Assembly: GCA_022575985.1 (NCBI GenBank)
Contig: JAKSXM010000040.1
Location: 10,062,001 to 10,126,000, forward strand
DNA: 64,000 nt
Direction of reading: 5' to 3'
DNA from: Anagrus nilaparvatae
Lineage: Eukaryota > Arthropoda > Insecta > Hymenoptera > Mymaridae
Position 1 is the stretch's first letter. Every line of letters starts with the position of its first letter. A program made the translations under genes and the position numbers. Positions 53,097 to 62,487 of this stretch are shown piece by piece. The notes beneath the pieces are model-generated. The model saw only the letters and a list, made by a program, of their open reading frames with translations. It had not been told where the DNA came from and made no database searches.

Positions 53097-53939
53097 TTAA
53101 TATATAATCTTAGCTGTCCTTAATTCTTCGACTATTAACTTAATTTCATTATCATGTCCAGTAAATCCACGTTTCCTCTCAGCATCTAATACTCTCAGGC
53201 GATTAACAAGTTTATTAGGATCATCCCAATTGTCATAATTGATTGGTGTATCGATGATATCCCTACATGTTGGTGTTGAACTGTGAGCGAAAAGATTTAA
53301 AAAATTTTGATCTGTAGAACTTTTTGAACTTTGATTTTTATTGAATGATTGGTCAGATTCATCGATATTAAAATTTTCATCAGATGAATAATTTTGACTA
53401 TTCTTTAGGTATCTTGTTTTTTTAAATTTATTTCTTCTAGGTTTATTGTTAGTAAATGATGACTCGATCGTGTTTACTCCTATACTTCGAACAGATTTTT
53501 CTGTATTCGTTGCCTTATCACAAAAAGATACTTTTTGCGTATTTGTTGATTTATCAGAGAAAGATTTTTCATCATCAATATGTTTATCATAAATTATTTT
53601 ATTATTAGAATCAAATTCTTCTGCCTCTGGTAATTCTTGAAATCTTGTAGCATTTGTTTCATTGCAATTGCTTGCATATTCATTTTTGAGACAAGAATTT
53701 TTTACTGTAACATCATCTTCAATCTTTTGCGAATTCTTTTTCGCTGTTTTAGGATGATTGTGTGCAACAACTCCAGGAGCTATATAGTTGTCGGTTATTA
53801 AAATTTTTGCCTTGCAAGTTTTTCTCACACACCTCCACGTGACACCCGATCGAATTTTATTATCATAGCGATATATATAATCATTTACTTTTTTGAGAGG
53901 GTTACCCCTCTGACTAACAAGATCTTCCGATGCTAACAT
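53097..53939 (-). CDS. 280-aa FLYWCH zinc-finger protein, left-arm copy (intact)
   Basis: ATG at 53,939 (MLASEDLVSQRGNPLKKVND). Residues 20-62 form a FLYWCH-type zinc finger: YRYDNK, VTWRCVRKTCKAKI, and VAHNH, giving the Cys-Cys-His-His set. FLYWCH domains bind DNA or protein and occur in transcription factors and transposon proteins. The middle (70-230) is low-complexity, Ser/Asn/Lys-rich, with two DKSTNTQK/DKATNTEK repeats. The C-terminal module (238-278, DDPNKLVNRLRVLDAERKR, NEIKLIVEELRTAKI) matches the end of the 334-aa protein. Its start faces the central satellite. Probably a DNA-binding regulator or structural partner; this is inference. Confidence 0.85.
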   Translation of the reverse strand: MLASEDLVSQRGNPLKKVNDYIYRYDNKIRSGVTWRCVRKTCKAKILITDNYIAPGVVAHNHPKTAKKNSQKIEDDVTVKNSCLKNEYASNCNETNATRFQELPEAEEFDSNNKIIYDKHIDDEKSFSDKSTNTQKVSFCDKATNTEKSVRSIGVNTIESSFTNNKPRRNKFKKTRYLKNSQNYSSDENFNIDESDQSFNKNQSSKSSTDQNFLNLFAHSSTPTCRDIIDTPINYDNWDDPNKLVNRLRVLDAERKRGFTGHDNEIKLIVEELRTAKIIY

Positions 53940-54035
53940 CTTGAAATAATACTTGATACTAAAATAAATAAGGCTAGTGTATGATACTATATTAGAAAAC
54001 CAATAACCGTCGGTAAAACTTAGAAATCTTTTTAA

Positions 54036-55199
54036 TCCGCGCAGTTTATATGAAAATCCGCGCAGTTTATGTAAAATCCGCGCAGTTTATATGAAAATCC
54101 GCGCAGTTTATGTAAAATCCGCGCAGTTTAAGTAAAAAGTGGCGCAGTTTATATGAAAATCCGCGCAGTTTATGTAAAATCCGCGCAGTTTATGTAAAAT
54201 CCGCGCAGTTTATATGAAAATCTGCGCAGTTTAAGTAAAAAGTGGCGCAGTTTGGCGCAGTTTAAGTAAAAAGTGGCGCTAACTATATAAAATCGGCGCT
54301 AACTATGTAAAAAGTGGCGCTAACTATATAAAATCGGCGTTAACTATGTAAAAAGTGGCGCTAACTATATAAAAAGTGGTGCTAACTAAATTGCGCCGGT
54401 TTAAGTAAAAAGTGGCGCTAACTATATAAAATCGGCGCTAACTATGTAAAAAGTGGTGCTAACTATATAAAATCGGCGTTAACTATGTAAAAAGTGGCGC
54501 TAACTATATAAAAAGTGGTGCTAACTAAATTGCGCCGGTTTAAGTAAAAAGTGGCGCTAACTATATAAAATCGGCGCTAACTATGTAAAAAGTGGCGCTA
54601 ACTATATAAAATCGGCGCTAACTATGTAAAAAGTGGCGCTAACTATATAAAAAGTGGTGCTAACTAAATTGCGCCGAACTGCGCCACTTTTTACTTAAAC
54701 TGCGCCAAACTGCGCCACTTTTTACTTAAACTGCGCAGATTTTCATATAAACTGCGCGGATTTTACATAAACTGCGCGGATTTTCATATAAACTGCGCCA
54801 CTTTTTACTTAAACCGGCGCAATTTAGTTAGCACCACTTTTTATATAGTTAGCGCCACTTTTTACATAGTTAACGCCGATTTTATATAGTTAGCGCCACT
54901 TTTTACATAGTTAGCGCCGATTTTATATAGTTAGCGCCACTTTTTACTTAAACTGCGCCAAACTGCGCCACTTTTTACTTAAACTGCGCAGATTTTCATA
55001 TAAACTGCGCGGATTTTACATAAACTGCGCGGATTTTACATAAACTGCGCGGATTTTCATATAAACTGCGCCACTTTTTACTTAAACTGCGCAGATTTTC
55101 ATATAAACTGCGCGGATTTTACATAAACTGCGCGGATTTTCATATAAACTGCGCGGATTTTACATAAACTGCGCGGATTTTCATATAAACTGCGCGGAT
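54036..55199. repeat. Central satellite array at the palindrome axis
   Basis: Made of about 20-22-bp units of two types: CCGCGCAGTTTATGTAAAAT and GTGGCGCTAACTATATAAAA. The orientation flips near 54,665-54,675 (AAATTGCGCCGAACTGCGCC). The left part is about 640 bp and the right about 520 bp, with blocks in different order, so the axis itself is not a perfect palindrome. The two FLYWCH genes start on either side, reading away from it. Confidence 0.9.
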
Positions 55200-55294
55200 T
55201 AAAAAGATTTCTAAGTTTTACCGACGGTTATTGGTTTTCTAATATAGTATCATACACTAGCCTTATTTATTTTAGTATCAAGTATTATTTCAAG

Positions 55295-56135
55295 ATGTTA
55301 GCATCGGAAGATCTTGTTAGTCAGAGGGGTAACCCTCTCAAAAAAGTAAATGATTATATATATCGCTATGATAATAAAATTCGATCGGGTGTCACGTGGA
55401 GGTGTGTGAGAAAAACTTGCAAGGCAAAAATTTTAATAACCGACAACTATATAGCTCCTGGAGTTGTTGCACACAATCATCAAAACAGCGAAAAAGAATT
55501 CGCAAAAGATTGAAGATGATGTTACAGTAAAAAATTCTTGTCTCAAAAATGAATATGCAAGCAATTGCAATGAAACAAATGCTACAAGATTTCAAGAATT
55601 ACCAGAGGCAGAAGAATTTGATTCTAATAATAAAATAATTTATGATAAACATATTGATGATGAAAAATCTTTCTCTGATAAATCAACAAATACGCAAAAA
55701 GTATCTTTTTGTGATAAGGCAACGAATACAGAAAAATCTGTTCGAAGTATAGGAGTAAACACGATCGAGTCATCATTTACTAACAATAAACCTAGAAGAA
55801 ATAAATTTAAAAAAACAAGATACCTAAAGAATAGTCAAAATTATTCATCTGATGAAAATTTTAATATCGATGAATCTGACCAATCATTCAATAAAAATCA
55901 AAGTTCAAAAAGTTCTACAGATCAAAATTTTTTAAATCTTTTCGCTCACAGTTCAACACCAACATGTAGGGATATCATCGATACACCAATCAATTATGAC
56001 AATTGGGATGATCCTAATAAACTTGTTAATCGCCTGAGAGTATTAGATGCTGAGAGGAAACGTGGATTTACTGGACATGATAATGAAATTAAGTTAATAG
56101 TCGAAGAATTAAGGACAGCTAAGATTATATATTAA
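55295..56135 (+). pseudogene. 280-aa FLYWCH protein, right-arm copy with 2-bp deletion
   Basis: Mirror copy of 53,097-53,939. Two bases are missing at about 55,480-55,482 relative to the left arm, just after the His-x-His of the finger. The frame started at 55,295 therefore ends after 72 codons (stop at 55,511). The rest of the protein stays open in another frame (to 56,135) and looks unchanged. The truncated product would keep the FLYWCH finger but lose the shared C-terminal module. Confidence 0.9.
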
Positions 56136-56552
56136 CCTTATCACATGTTTTCTTTTAAAATGTTTAAGAATGTTATTTCAATAAAGAAAAATATTTTCAT
56201 TATATAAACTGTTTTATACTTATTCAACTTCCTTCAAGATAAGCAAAATTATTCTAAAATTTTTAAATTTCTTATTTTATATAGAGAATTATTTAAATTT
56301 TAAGAATTTGTATAGGATTATAAAAAATTTGCGGTTATTTTGGAGATTGTTTACATTTTGAGGTTATGCAAAAGATTTTTTTAATTTTCAGGTTATGTTT
56401 TATAAATAAATATTATTTACAAGAGTTTTATTGGATTCTGAAATAACCTAACCTAAAATACACTTAAAAAATTATCTATTATACATATATAGAATATATT
56501 TAAGATCTTACAGTTAATTTTCAAAAAGAAATACAATATTGAATTTATTAAA
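56136..56552. other. Right-arm spacer between convergent genes
   Basis: Mirror of 52,680-53,096, with the same polyadenylation signals. No gene. Confidence 0.6.
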
Positions 56553-56936
56553 TTATATTTTTGTTTTACAATCACATTCATCCGAAGTTAATTTTGTATA
56601 TCCATAAAAATCTGAACCTATTATGATTTTTTCTGCTTCTTTTCCTCCCCTTTTTTCGATGGTGAGATTAATATATCTTTTGTCATCATCTTCATGAGCA
56701 TCATCATCTACGAATTCGATATCAATGTCATCGAAATTCTCTGCGTCTTTCATGCTGTTCGAGGTAAATATAATAACCCATAGACGATCACAGTCATATG
56801 TCATACATTCAAACGGATTAAGACATGAATTTTGCATAAAAGAAAATGTTTTTATTTCTCCTGCGGAGAACTTGCTGTCGTCATATATTTCAACATTAAC
56901 TTGTGTGCCTGGTGGATAATACATGTAAATTGACAT
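56553..56936 (-). CDS. 127-aa acidic protein, right-arm copy
   Basis: Same protein as at 52,296-52,679, with no amino-acid difference seen, in mirrored position. ATG at 56,936. It is divergent from the 334-aa gene at 57,285. Two intact copies per element suggest the protein is under selection or that the arms are homogenised. Family and function unknown. Confidence 0.8.
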   Translation of the reverse strand: MSIYMYYPPGTQVNVEIYDDSKFSAGEIKTFSFMQNSCLNPFECMTYDCDRLWVIIFTSNSMKDAENFDDIDIEFVDDDAHEDDDKRYINLTIEKRGGKEAEKIIIGSDFYGYTKLTSDECDCKTKI

Positions 56937-57284
56937 CTTGAAAATATAACCTTAAAATTCTCTCTTTTTTTTTAACAAGAAACGAACATGTCAATAAATA
57001 AGTACATACTGACTTTTTTATATCAAATTTCTTCCTTTATAGAAATTACAGATGTCGCCACAAGTTTTTTTTAACCTATCTTAGTTAAATATCGATCTCA
57101 TTAGATACAACGTTCATTAAAATTATAATTTTACTATAGTTCGTAAATTTTCGGTAATCATCGACAAACTTCGTAATTTTACTATAGTTTATGCAAATTT
57201 ACTATAGTTTCTGAAGTTTCACATATAATATGTTAGTTTTCAAAACTAATTGTTTAGTTTGCATTGAACTGTTGAGTATTCAAC
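56937..57284. promoter_or_regulatory. Probable bidirectional promoter, right arm
   Basis: Mirror of 51,948-52,295, with three copies of the complement of AACTATAGTAAA at about 57,120-57,210. Confidence 0.45.
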
Positions 57285-58289
57285 ATGGAACAAAAGGCTT
57301 TATTGTTACAGCAAATTGCTGAGTTAAGAAAATCCATACGTCGCAAAAGTTTAGCTTACAAACTAGGTAAACAGGTTGCTGAAGATGTATTAAAAGAAAA
57401 TCTCAAACCTATAACAGAACCTTTAGAAAAAATTTTGGGAAAATGGTCAGAAATAGATAATAATTCAGGAAAAAGACGTATTCAGGATGATACCTACGAA
57501 TATGATATTAAAAAAGTTAAGAAAATGAAAAATAATACTTCATCGTTGTACAATGATAATTTTAAATCAGCGATAGATTATGATGATGAAGATGACACTG
57601 TTATCGAAAGAAATAATGATGATATGGATGATGAAACACCTCATTCATCAAAGATTTATCCAACCCTAGAAGCTAGCACACCAAAAACATCAAAAGTGAA
57701 TAAATACTTGCAAATGCTTTTAAAAAATGAAGACAAAAATTTGGATACAAAGACTGGAGTACGGTACTTACAAAATGGATCATACATGGTGGGAGATACT
57801 GAAGTCTATTTCGATAACAAGAATAACATAAATTTGGGAAATACTGATGTCTCTTTCGATGACGAGAATCACATAAATTTAGATTATGATAAATATTTTT
57901 TGACTGATGGAATGATTGAGCTTTTATTCAAGAAGTTACCAGGCCCAAATGTAACCGATCAGGATCAAGCGAATTATATAAAAATTCTGAAATCAACTAA
58001 TGCTTACAGGAAGAGATATAAGCCAAATGCATCTTTTCGAGACGATAAAACGGAAAAAAGTGCATGGATAAACAGAATTTTAAATACTACTGGACAAGGA
58101 TTGTCACAATATATGTTTAAGAAGAAGGTAGCAAAAGATGTTAGGGATGATTCTAACAAGTTAGATGACCGCATGAAATCGTTAGTAGACAAGAGAGAAG
58201 CTGAAATTACTAATTATGAAAATGAAATTAAATCCATCATTGACAAATGTAGACAAACTAAAGTTAAACAATTAAAAAAAAAATTATAA
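57285..58289 (+). CDS. 334-aa acidic/coiled protein, right-arm copy
   Basis: Same protein as at 50,943-51,947, with no amino-acid difference seen. It has the same ATG context, basic helical N-terminus, acidic 90-120 stretch, FLTDGMIELLFKKLPGP domain core and C-terminal module (RDDSNKLDDRMKSL, NEIKSIIDKCRQTKV). Identity of this 1-kb coding sequence contrasts with the substitutions seen in the spacer downstream (58,290-59,440). Function unknown. Confidence 0.85.
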   Translation: MEQKALLLQQIAELRKSIRRKSLAYKLGKQVAEDVLKENLKPITEPLEKILGKWSEIDNNSGKRRIQDDTYEYDIKKVKKMKNNTSSLYNDNFKSAIDYDDEDDTVIERNNDDMDDETPHSSKIYPTLEASTPKTSKVNKYLQMLLKNEDKNLDTKTGVRYLQNGSYMVGDTEVYFDNKNNINLGNTDVSFDDENHINLDYDKYFLTDGMIELLFKKLPGPNVTDQDQANYIKILKSTNAYRKRYKPNASFRDDKTEKSAWINRILNTTGQGLSQYMFKKKVAKDVRDDSNKLDDRMKSLVDKREAEITNYENEIKSIIDKCRQTKVKQLKKKL

Positions 58290-59442
58290 ATTTATTGTAT
58301 AAAATGTTATAAAAAATAATGTATAAAATAATGTATGTTATAAGACTTATAATAAAAAATTATGTATTTATCAACAATAAATGTTTTTTAATTTCTTAAA
58401 AAATAGTAAATTATTATTATTATTATTATTTAGCTGATATAATTTAAACCGTAAAAAGGAAAGTTGGTGATAGATGAAATTTCAATTTTCTATATTTTTG
58501 CATTCAACCATGTACATTTTTTCAAAGTACTCTGGTTAAATGACCTTGAAATTTAAGGTTATGTTTAGTAAACATATATACATTATTTGAGAGAAGAAAA
58601 ATTAATTAACATATCATGAAGAATAAAAAAAATTTTTTAATAAATTTCTGTTTTTATTTCAAACTAAAATTAAATTTCCCGTGTAAAACTGTTTACTTTA
58701 TTCTAGTAATTAAATATTAATTAATTCGGTAATTATGGCAAAAAAAAAAAATTATTTCTACTTCAAAAATGTTTAAACTTTAACAATTTCTATCAAAATT
58801 TAAGTTAATGATCTAAAAACTATTAAATGATTGAGGTTATTATAAGAATTATTCAGATTTTAGGGGTTATGTAAGGAATTTATATATTTTGAGGTTATGT
58901 TAAAGAATTTATATATTTTTATATTATATATCTTGAATTTTAAGGTTATGTTTAGTAAAAAAAAAAACATATTATTTGGTGCAGAGAAAATAATTAATAT
59001 ATTATAAAGAAGACATAGCCTTAAAATTTCAATAAATATTAAAAAAAATATAAAATAAATAACTAATATTAAAAAATTATAGTTATATTTATAAAAATAT
59101 AAAATTTTTATGGAAGTTACGAAATATAACACTAGAGGGCGTCTTTTTTTTTTCTCTCACAAGTGATAAATTTAACCTTTGTTCCATATATAAGAAAAAA
59201 ATTGATCACATATATTTATAGTATATGAGTGCATGTATCTGTTTATATGTATATATAGTAACAAATTAAGAATAATAGACACGTGCACTCATATACTACT
59301 ACTTTATTATTATACATGTAAATATTTTTTATTATTAATATACTATAATTATCTACATGTTAAGATACCTAAGCAAGCTCAGGTAACTTATCATGTACAT
59401 AATATTACACTCATAAAAATAGGTATACATCGGTTTCTACTA
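58290..59442. other. Right-arm non-coding spacer
   Basis: Mirror of the left-arm spacer with scattered differences, for example near 58,459 (G for C), 58,519 (T for A), 58,612 (C for A), 58,703 and 58,712. No gene. Confidence 0.6.
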
Positions 59443-59790
59443 CGCATTAAGTAAATAAAATGATGATTCATCTTTTTGGGATTCCCATTGACGTCATAAA
59501 CCGGTTTTAACTACGCATTAAATAAATAAAATGATGATTCATCTTTTTGGGATTCCCATTGACGTCATAAACCGGTTTTAACTACGCATTAAATAAATAA
59601 AATGATGATTCATCTTTTTGGGATTCCCATTGACGTCATAAACTGGTTTTAACTACGCATTAAATAAATAAAATGATGATTCATCTTTTTGGGATTCCCA
59701 TTGACGTCATAAACCGGTTTTAACTTCGCATTAAATAAATAAAATGATGATTCATCTTTTTGGGATTCCCATTGACGTCATATACCGGTT
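59443..59790. repeat. Right-arm 70-bp minisatellite with TGACGTCA
   Basis: Five units, the inverse of those at 49,440-49,795. Here every unit has five T in the homopolymer where most left-arm units have four A, so the two arrays have been homogenised separately. Confidence 0.9.
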
Positions 59791-59859
59791 TTTATTGCGT
59801 TGTTATATTATTTTTGTTCTAAATATAATTTCATATATAATAAAAAAAACAATAGCTGT

Positions 59860-60455
59860 AAAAATAAAAAATTTCACGCACGCACGCACGCACGCACTAC
59901 AATATAAATATATGGCGACCATTTTGAAATAGAAAATATAAATGGCCGCCATCTTTAAAAATACGCTTGTGCAACTACACGCAGTCATATTAAATTTATA
60001 CATGCACGCACGCACGCAAAAAAAAAATGGCCGCCAAATATGATTCATGCAAATGCATGGCAGCCATATTTTAACCACGCACGCACGCAAAATGGCTACC
60101 AAATATGACATAATGCAATTGAACGGCAGCCATATTTGATTCACGCACGCATGCACGCGATACAATGAATTAAATGGCGGCCATTTTCAAATAAAAAATA
60201 TAAATGTCCGCCATCTTGAAAAATACTCTCTAATACAAATACTCTCTAATACAACAGCCATTTTTTATTCACGCACGCACGCGTGCAAAATGGCCGCCAA
60301 ATATGATCACGTGCAATTGCACGTGCCAAAAAATAATCAATACCCTGGGACGTCCGCTTCCACTCTCACCCCCACCACCTGTGCCAGGATCGACAATCCC
60401 CACCATGCGACCTCCCATGTGACCTTCCCCCACCCCCTGTGCCAGGATCGACATT
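59860..60455. repeat. Right-arm ATGGC(G/T)GCC / GCAC repeat block
   Basis: Mirror of 48,780-49,370, reaching the element end. Contains TGGCCGCCAT and ACGCACGCACGC tracts. Confidence 0.75.
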
Positions 60456-60472
60456 ACCTATCTACTGAAGTT

Positions 60473-60804
60473 TTTCTTAAGTTTTACGATAACCCAAAAC
60501 CAGCTTTATTTTAATTTCGCGCGATTTTTTCAGTCGGACGTATTTTATTTTCTGATTTTCTCTAATATTTGATGATCTCAAAATTCACAGTTCATAAATC
60601 AGGAGTTCACAGTTTTCAATTTTGGGCATTTTTAAAGATTTTTAAAGATGACGGTGGTGGCAAGAGGATGTGGGGGAAAGGGTAAGGGATTAAAAATGAA
60701 TAAAGCGAAATTTTTATATACCGTATTACTTGTGTAGAAAATAGATAAATACGCTTCAAGTAAAGAAAACGTAAAAATAGATCTTTCTATTTAAATTTCG
60801 CGCT
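60473..60804. other. Loop of the older inverted repeat
   Basis: Lies between the right end of the 11.7-kb element and the right arm of the older inverted repeat. The phrase TTCGCGCGATTTTTTCAGTCGG (60,516 on) is a diverged repeat of 60,799-60,822. A G-rich stretch is at 60,650-60,685. No gene. Confidence 0.5.
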
Positions 60805-61170
60805 AATTTTCAGTCGGCCATTTTGAATTTTTCACTTTTCCGGACTTATTCTTGATCAGGAAGTTACAAGTATTCATTTTTTTGGGTATTTTCATTTTGA
60901 TTAAATATTTAAATTTTCATATTTTTATTGATGTTTAACCTTTTTCAGGCTTAAATTGACTCGAGCATGAATTAATTTGAATTGCGAAACTTTTTTTAAT
61001 ATCCACATTAAACATTTTCAATCGATTAAAATAGGTTATAACTGAACAAGAATTTAAAAACGTGAAAAAATAGCAAAAAGCGCCTATTCTTTGCGAAAAC
61101 AGCAACAAAAAAAAATATTTCGTGGTCTATGTCATAAATTTCTTAATTTTCATACATTAAACTAAATTTC
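60805..61170. repeat. Right arm of the older, diverged inverted repeat
   Basis: Inverted, diverged partner of 48,365-48,760, outside the 6-bp target duplication. Together with the loop it forms an old foldback element of about 1.1 kb that was the insertion target. Confidence 0.7.
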
Positions 61171-61638
61171 TATCCAATAAAATAAAGAAAAAATTGATGG
61201 AGAAAAAATTTCTTGATTTACAAATTTTTTTAATTTCAGCGGACTATAAAATATACAAATATATTCAAAAAAAAACCCCGGCTTAAAAAATTAAAACTCT
61301 TTCTTGATGAATTTTTTTAAGAAACTATATAAAAACTTTGAAAAACTGCATAAATTAGTAAATTGTTATCGTTAATAGTATTTTTAGTATTTTTTAAATA
61401 AGTCCTTACTTCTATTGTTATATTGAGATAAATTCATTTTTTGCCGAAAATAGATTTTTTATAATAAAACTTAGGTTGCATTTTTATTAACATATAAAAG
61501 TAAAAAAATTTAAATAATAGAAAAAAAAAATTAAAAATATGCATTAAAAAAAAAATATAGAAAACACAATTTTTAGTTTTAAAACTATAAAAAATTTAAT
61601 TTTTGATAATTACATTTATTTTAATTAATAAATTTAAC
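61171..61638. other. AT-rich DNA, nothing recognisable
   Basis: No coding frame, RNA gene or notable repeat seen. Confidence 0.5.
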
Positions 61639-61727
61639 GTTCGTCATATTTTTTTCAAATATTAGTATCAATAATTAAACGATCTTTACGAACAAATAAT
61701 AATCTTATATTTCAAAGATACATAAGG
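61639..61727. repeat. Inverted repeat flanking tRNA-like sequences, left copy
   Basis: CGTTCGTCATATTTTTTTCA and the following 70 bases to TTTCAAAGATACATAA are the inverse of 62,079-62,167. The right copy directly abuts the right tRNA-like sequence. Confidence 0.8.
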
Positions 61728-61883
61728 CATTTTCATGCCATTAATTTTATTTAAAATTTTTTACAATTTTAAATAAATTATTAAAAATTTTTTATTGATG
61801 TTAAATAATTTTTTAAGTTAAATTAATTAATAATTTAACTTAAAAAAAGGTTTTTGAATGAAAAATAAAATGTCCATCAACTT

Positions 61884-61972
61884 GCCTCGAGCGGGATGCG
61901 ACCCCACGACCTTCGGTTTTCTACATATAAACCAATGCCGGAACGACGCTCTACCAACTGAGCTATCGAGGG
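61884..61972 (-). tRNA. tRNA-like sequence, 89 nt, isotype unresolved
   Basis: On the minus strand: acceptor CCCTCGA/TCGAGGC (C1-C72 mismatch), TA at 8-9, D arm GCTC..GAGC, T arm GTGGG GTCGCAT CCCGC (G for the usual T at position 54). The total fits a 72-nt tRNA with a 17-nt insert in the anticodon arm. If the insert is an intron at 37/38 the anticodon would be GGC (Ala); the acceptor and D arm look Tyr-like and an embedded TGTAGA resembles a Tyr loop. Probably a pseudogene or tRNA-derived repeat. Confidence 0.5.
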
Positions 61973-62078
61973 CAGACAACCACAAGAGACAATCAGCAAC
62001 ATTTTCTTTTTCATTCAAGGGGCAGCTTTTTAGATCTAGTGCCAAATTTATATTAATTAATAAGTTTAATGAAATCAT

Positions 62079-62167
62079 TATGTATCTTTGAAATATAAGA
62101 TTATTATTTGTTCGTAAAGATCGTTTAATTATTGATACTAATATTTGAAAAAAATATGACGAACGTC
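62079..62167. repeat. Inverted repeat flanking tRNA-like sequences, right copy
   Basis: Inverse of 61,639-61,727, ending two bases before the right tRNA-like sequence. Confidence 0.8.
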
Positions 62168-62169
62168 CG

Positions 62170-62258
62170 CCCTCGATAGCTCAGTTGGTAGAGCGTCGTT
62201 CCGGCATTGGTTTATATGTAGAAAACCGAAGGTCGTGGGGTCGCATCCCGCTCGAGGC
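62170..62258 (+). tRNA. tRNA-like sequence, second identical copy
   Basis: Identical over all 89 nt to the complement of 61,884-61,972. Both share a 3' flank (AAGTTGATGGACATTTT). The same acceptor mismatch, G54 and 17-nt insert are present, so both derive from one already altered tRNA-like unit rather than two independent genes. Confidence 0.5.
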
Positions 62259-62487
62259 AAGTTGATGGACATTTTTAGTCCTGTCGCCCACCATGCTATT
62301 TAATGCCATAAAAGTTCCATGGAAAAAAATGGTTGGCATTTATGTTTTTTGACCCGCTAAACACGAATCCGAAGTCCGTTTTGCAAAATTCGTGGTCAAT
62401 TTTTTGTTATTAACAATTTATTGCAAAATTTGACAACAATCTAAATGTTAAATATCCTGTAGCTAAAACAATTCAAAATTTTGATAA

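Larger units (their letters stand above)
48767..60466. mobile_element. 11.7-kb Polinton/Maverick-type element made of one giant inverted repeat
   Basis: The ends are AGTAGATAGGTAATGTCGAT and its complement. They are flanked by GAAGTT at 48,761-48,766 and 60,467-60,472. The two arms of about 5.3 kb are nearly identical and mirror around 54,616. A 6-bp duplication with AG...CT ends is known for Polinton/Maverick elements. Unlike those, no DNA polymerase B, retroviral-type integrase, packaging ATPase or protease is encoded. Each arm has three intronless genes: 334 aa, 127 aa and 280 aa. I infer a non-autonomous Polinton relative, or a derivative formed by inverted duplication of a half-element. 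A new element type is possible. The small arm differences and the target duplication argue against an assembly artefact. Confidence 0.75.

Noticed and set aside
48767..60466. The giant palindrome as a hairpin-read or assembly artefact
   Set aside because: The arms differ by scattered substitutions, a 2-bp deletion, minisatellite homopolymer length and centre-array order, and the ends have a matched 6-bp direct repeat. A duplicated read would give none of these. Long-read spanning would still settle it.
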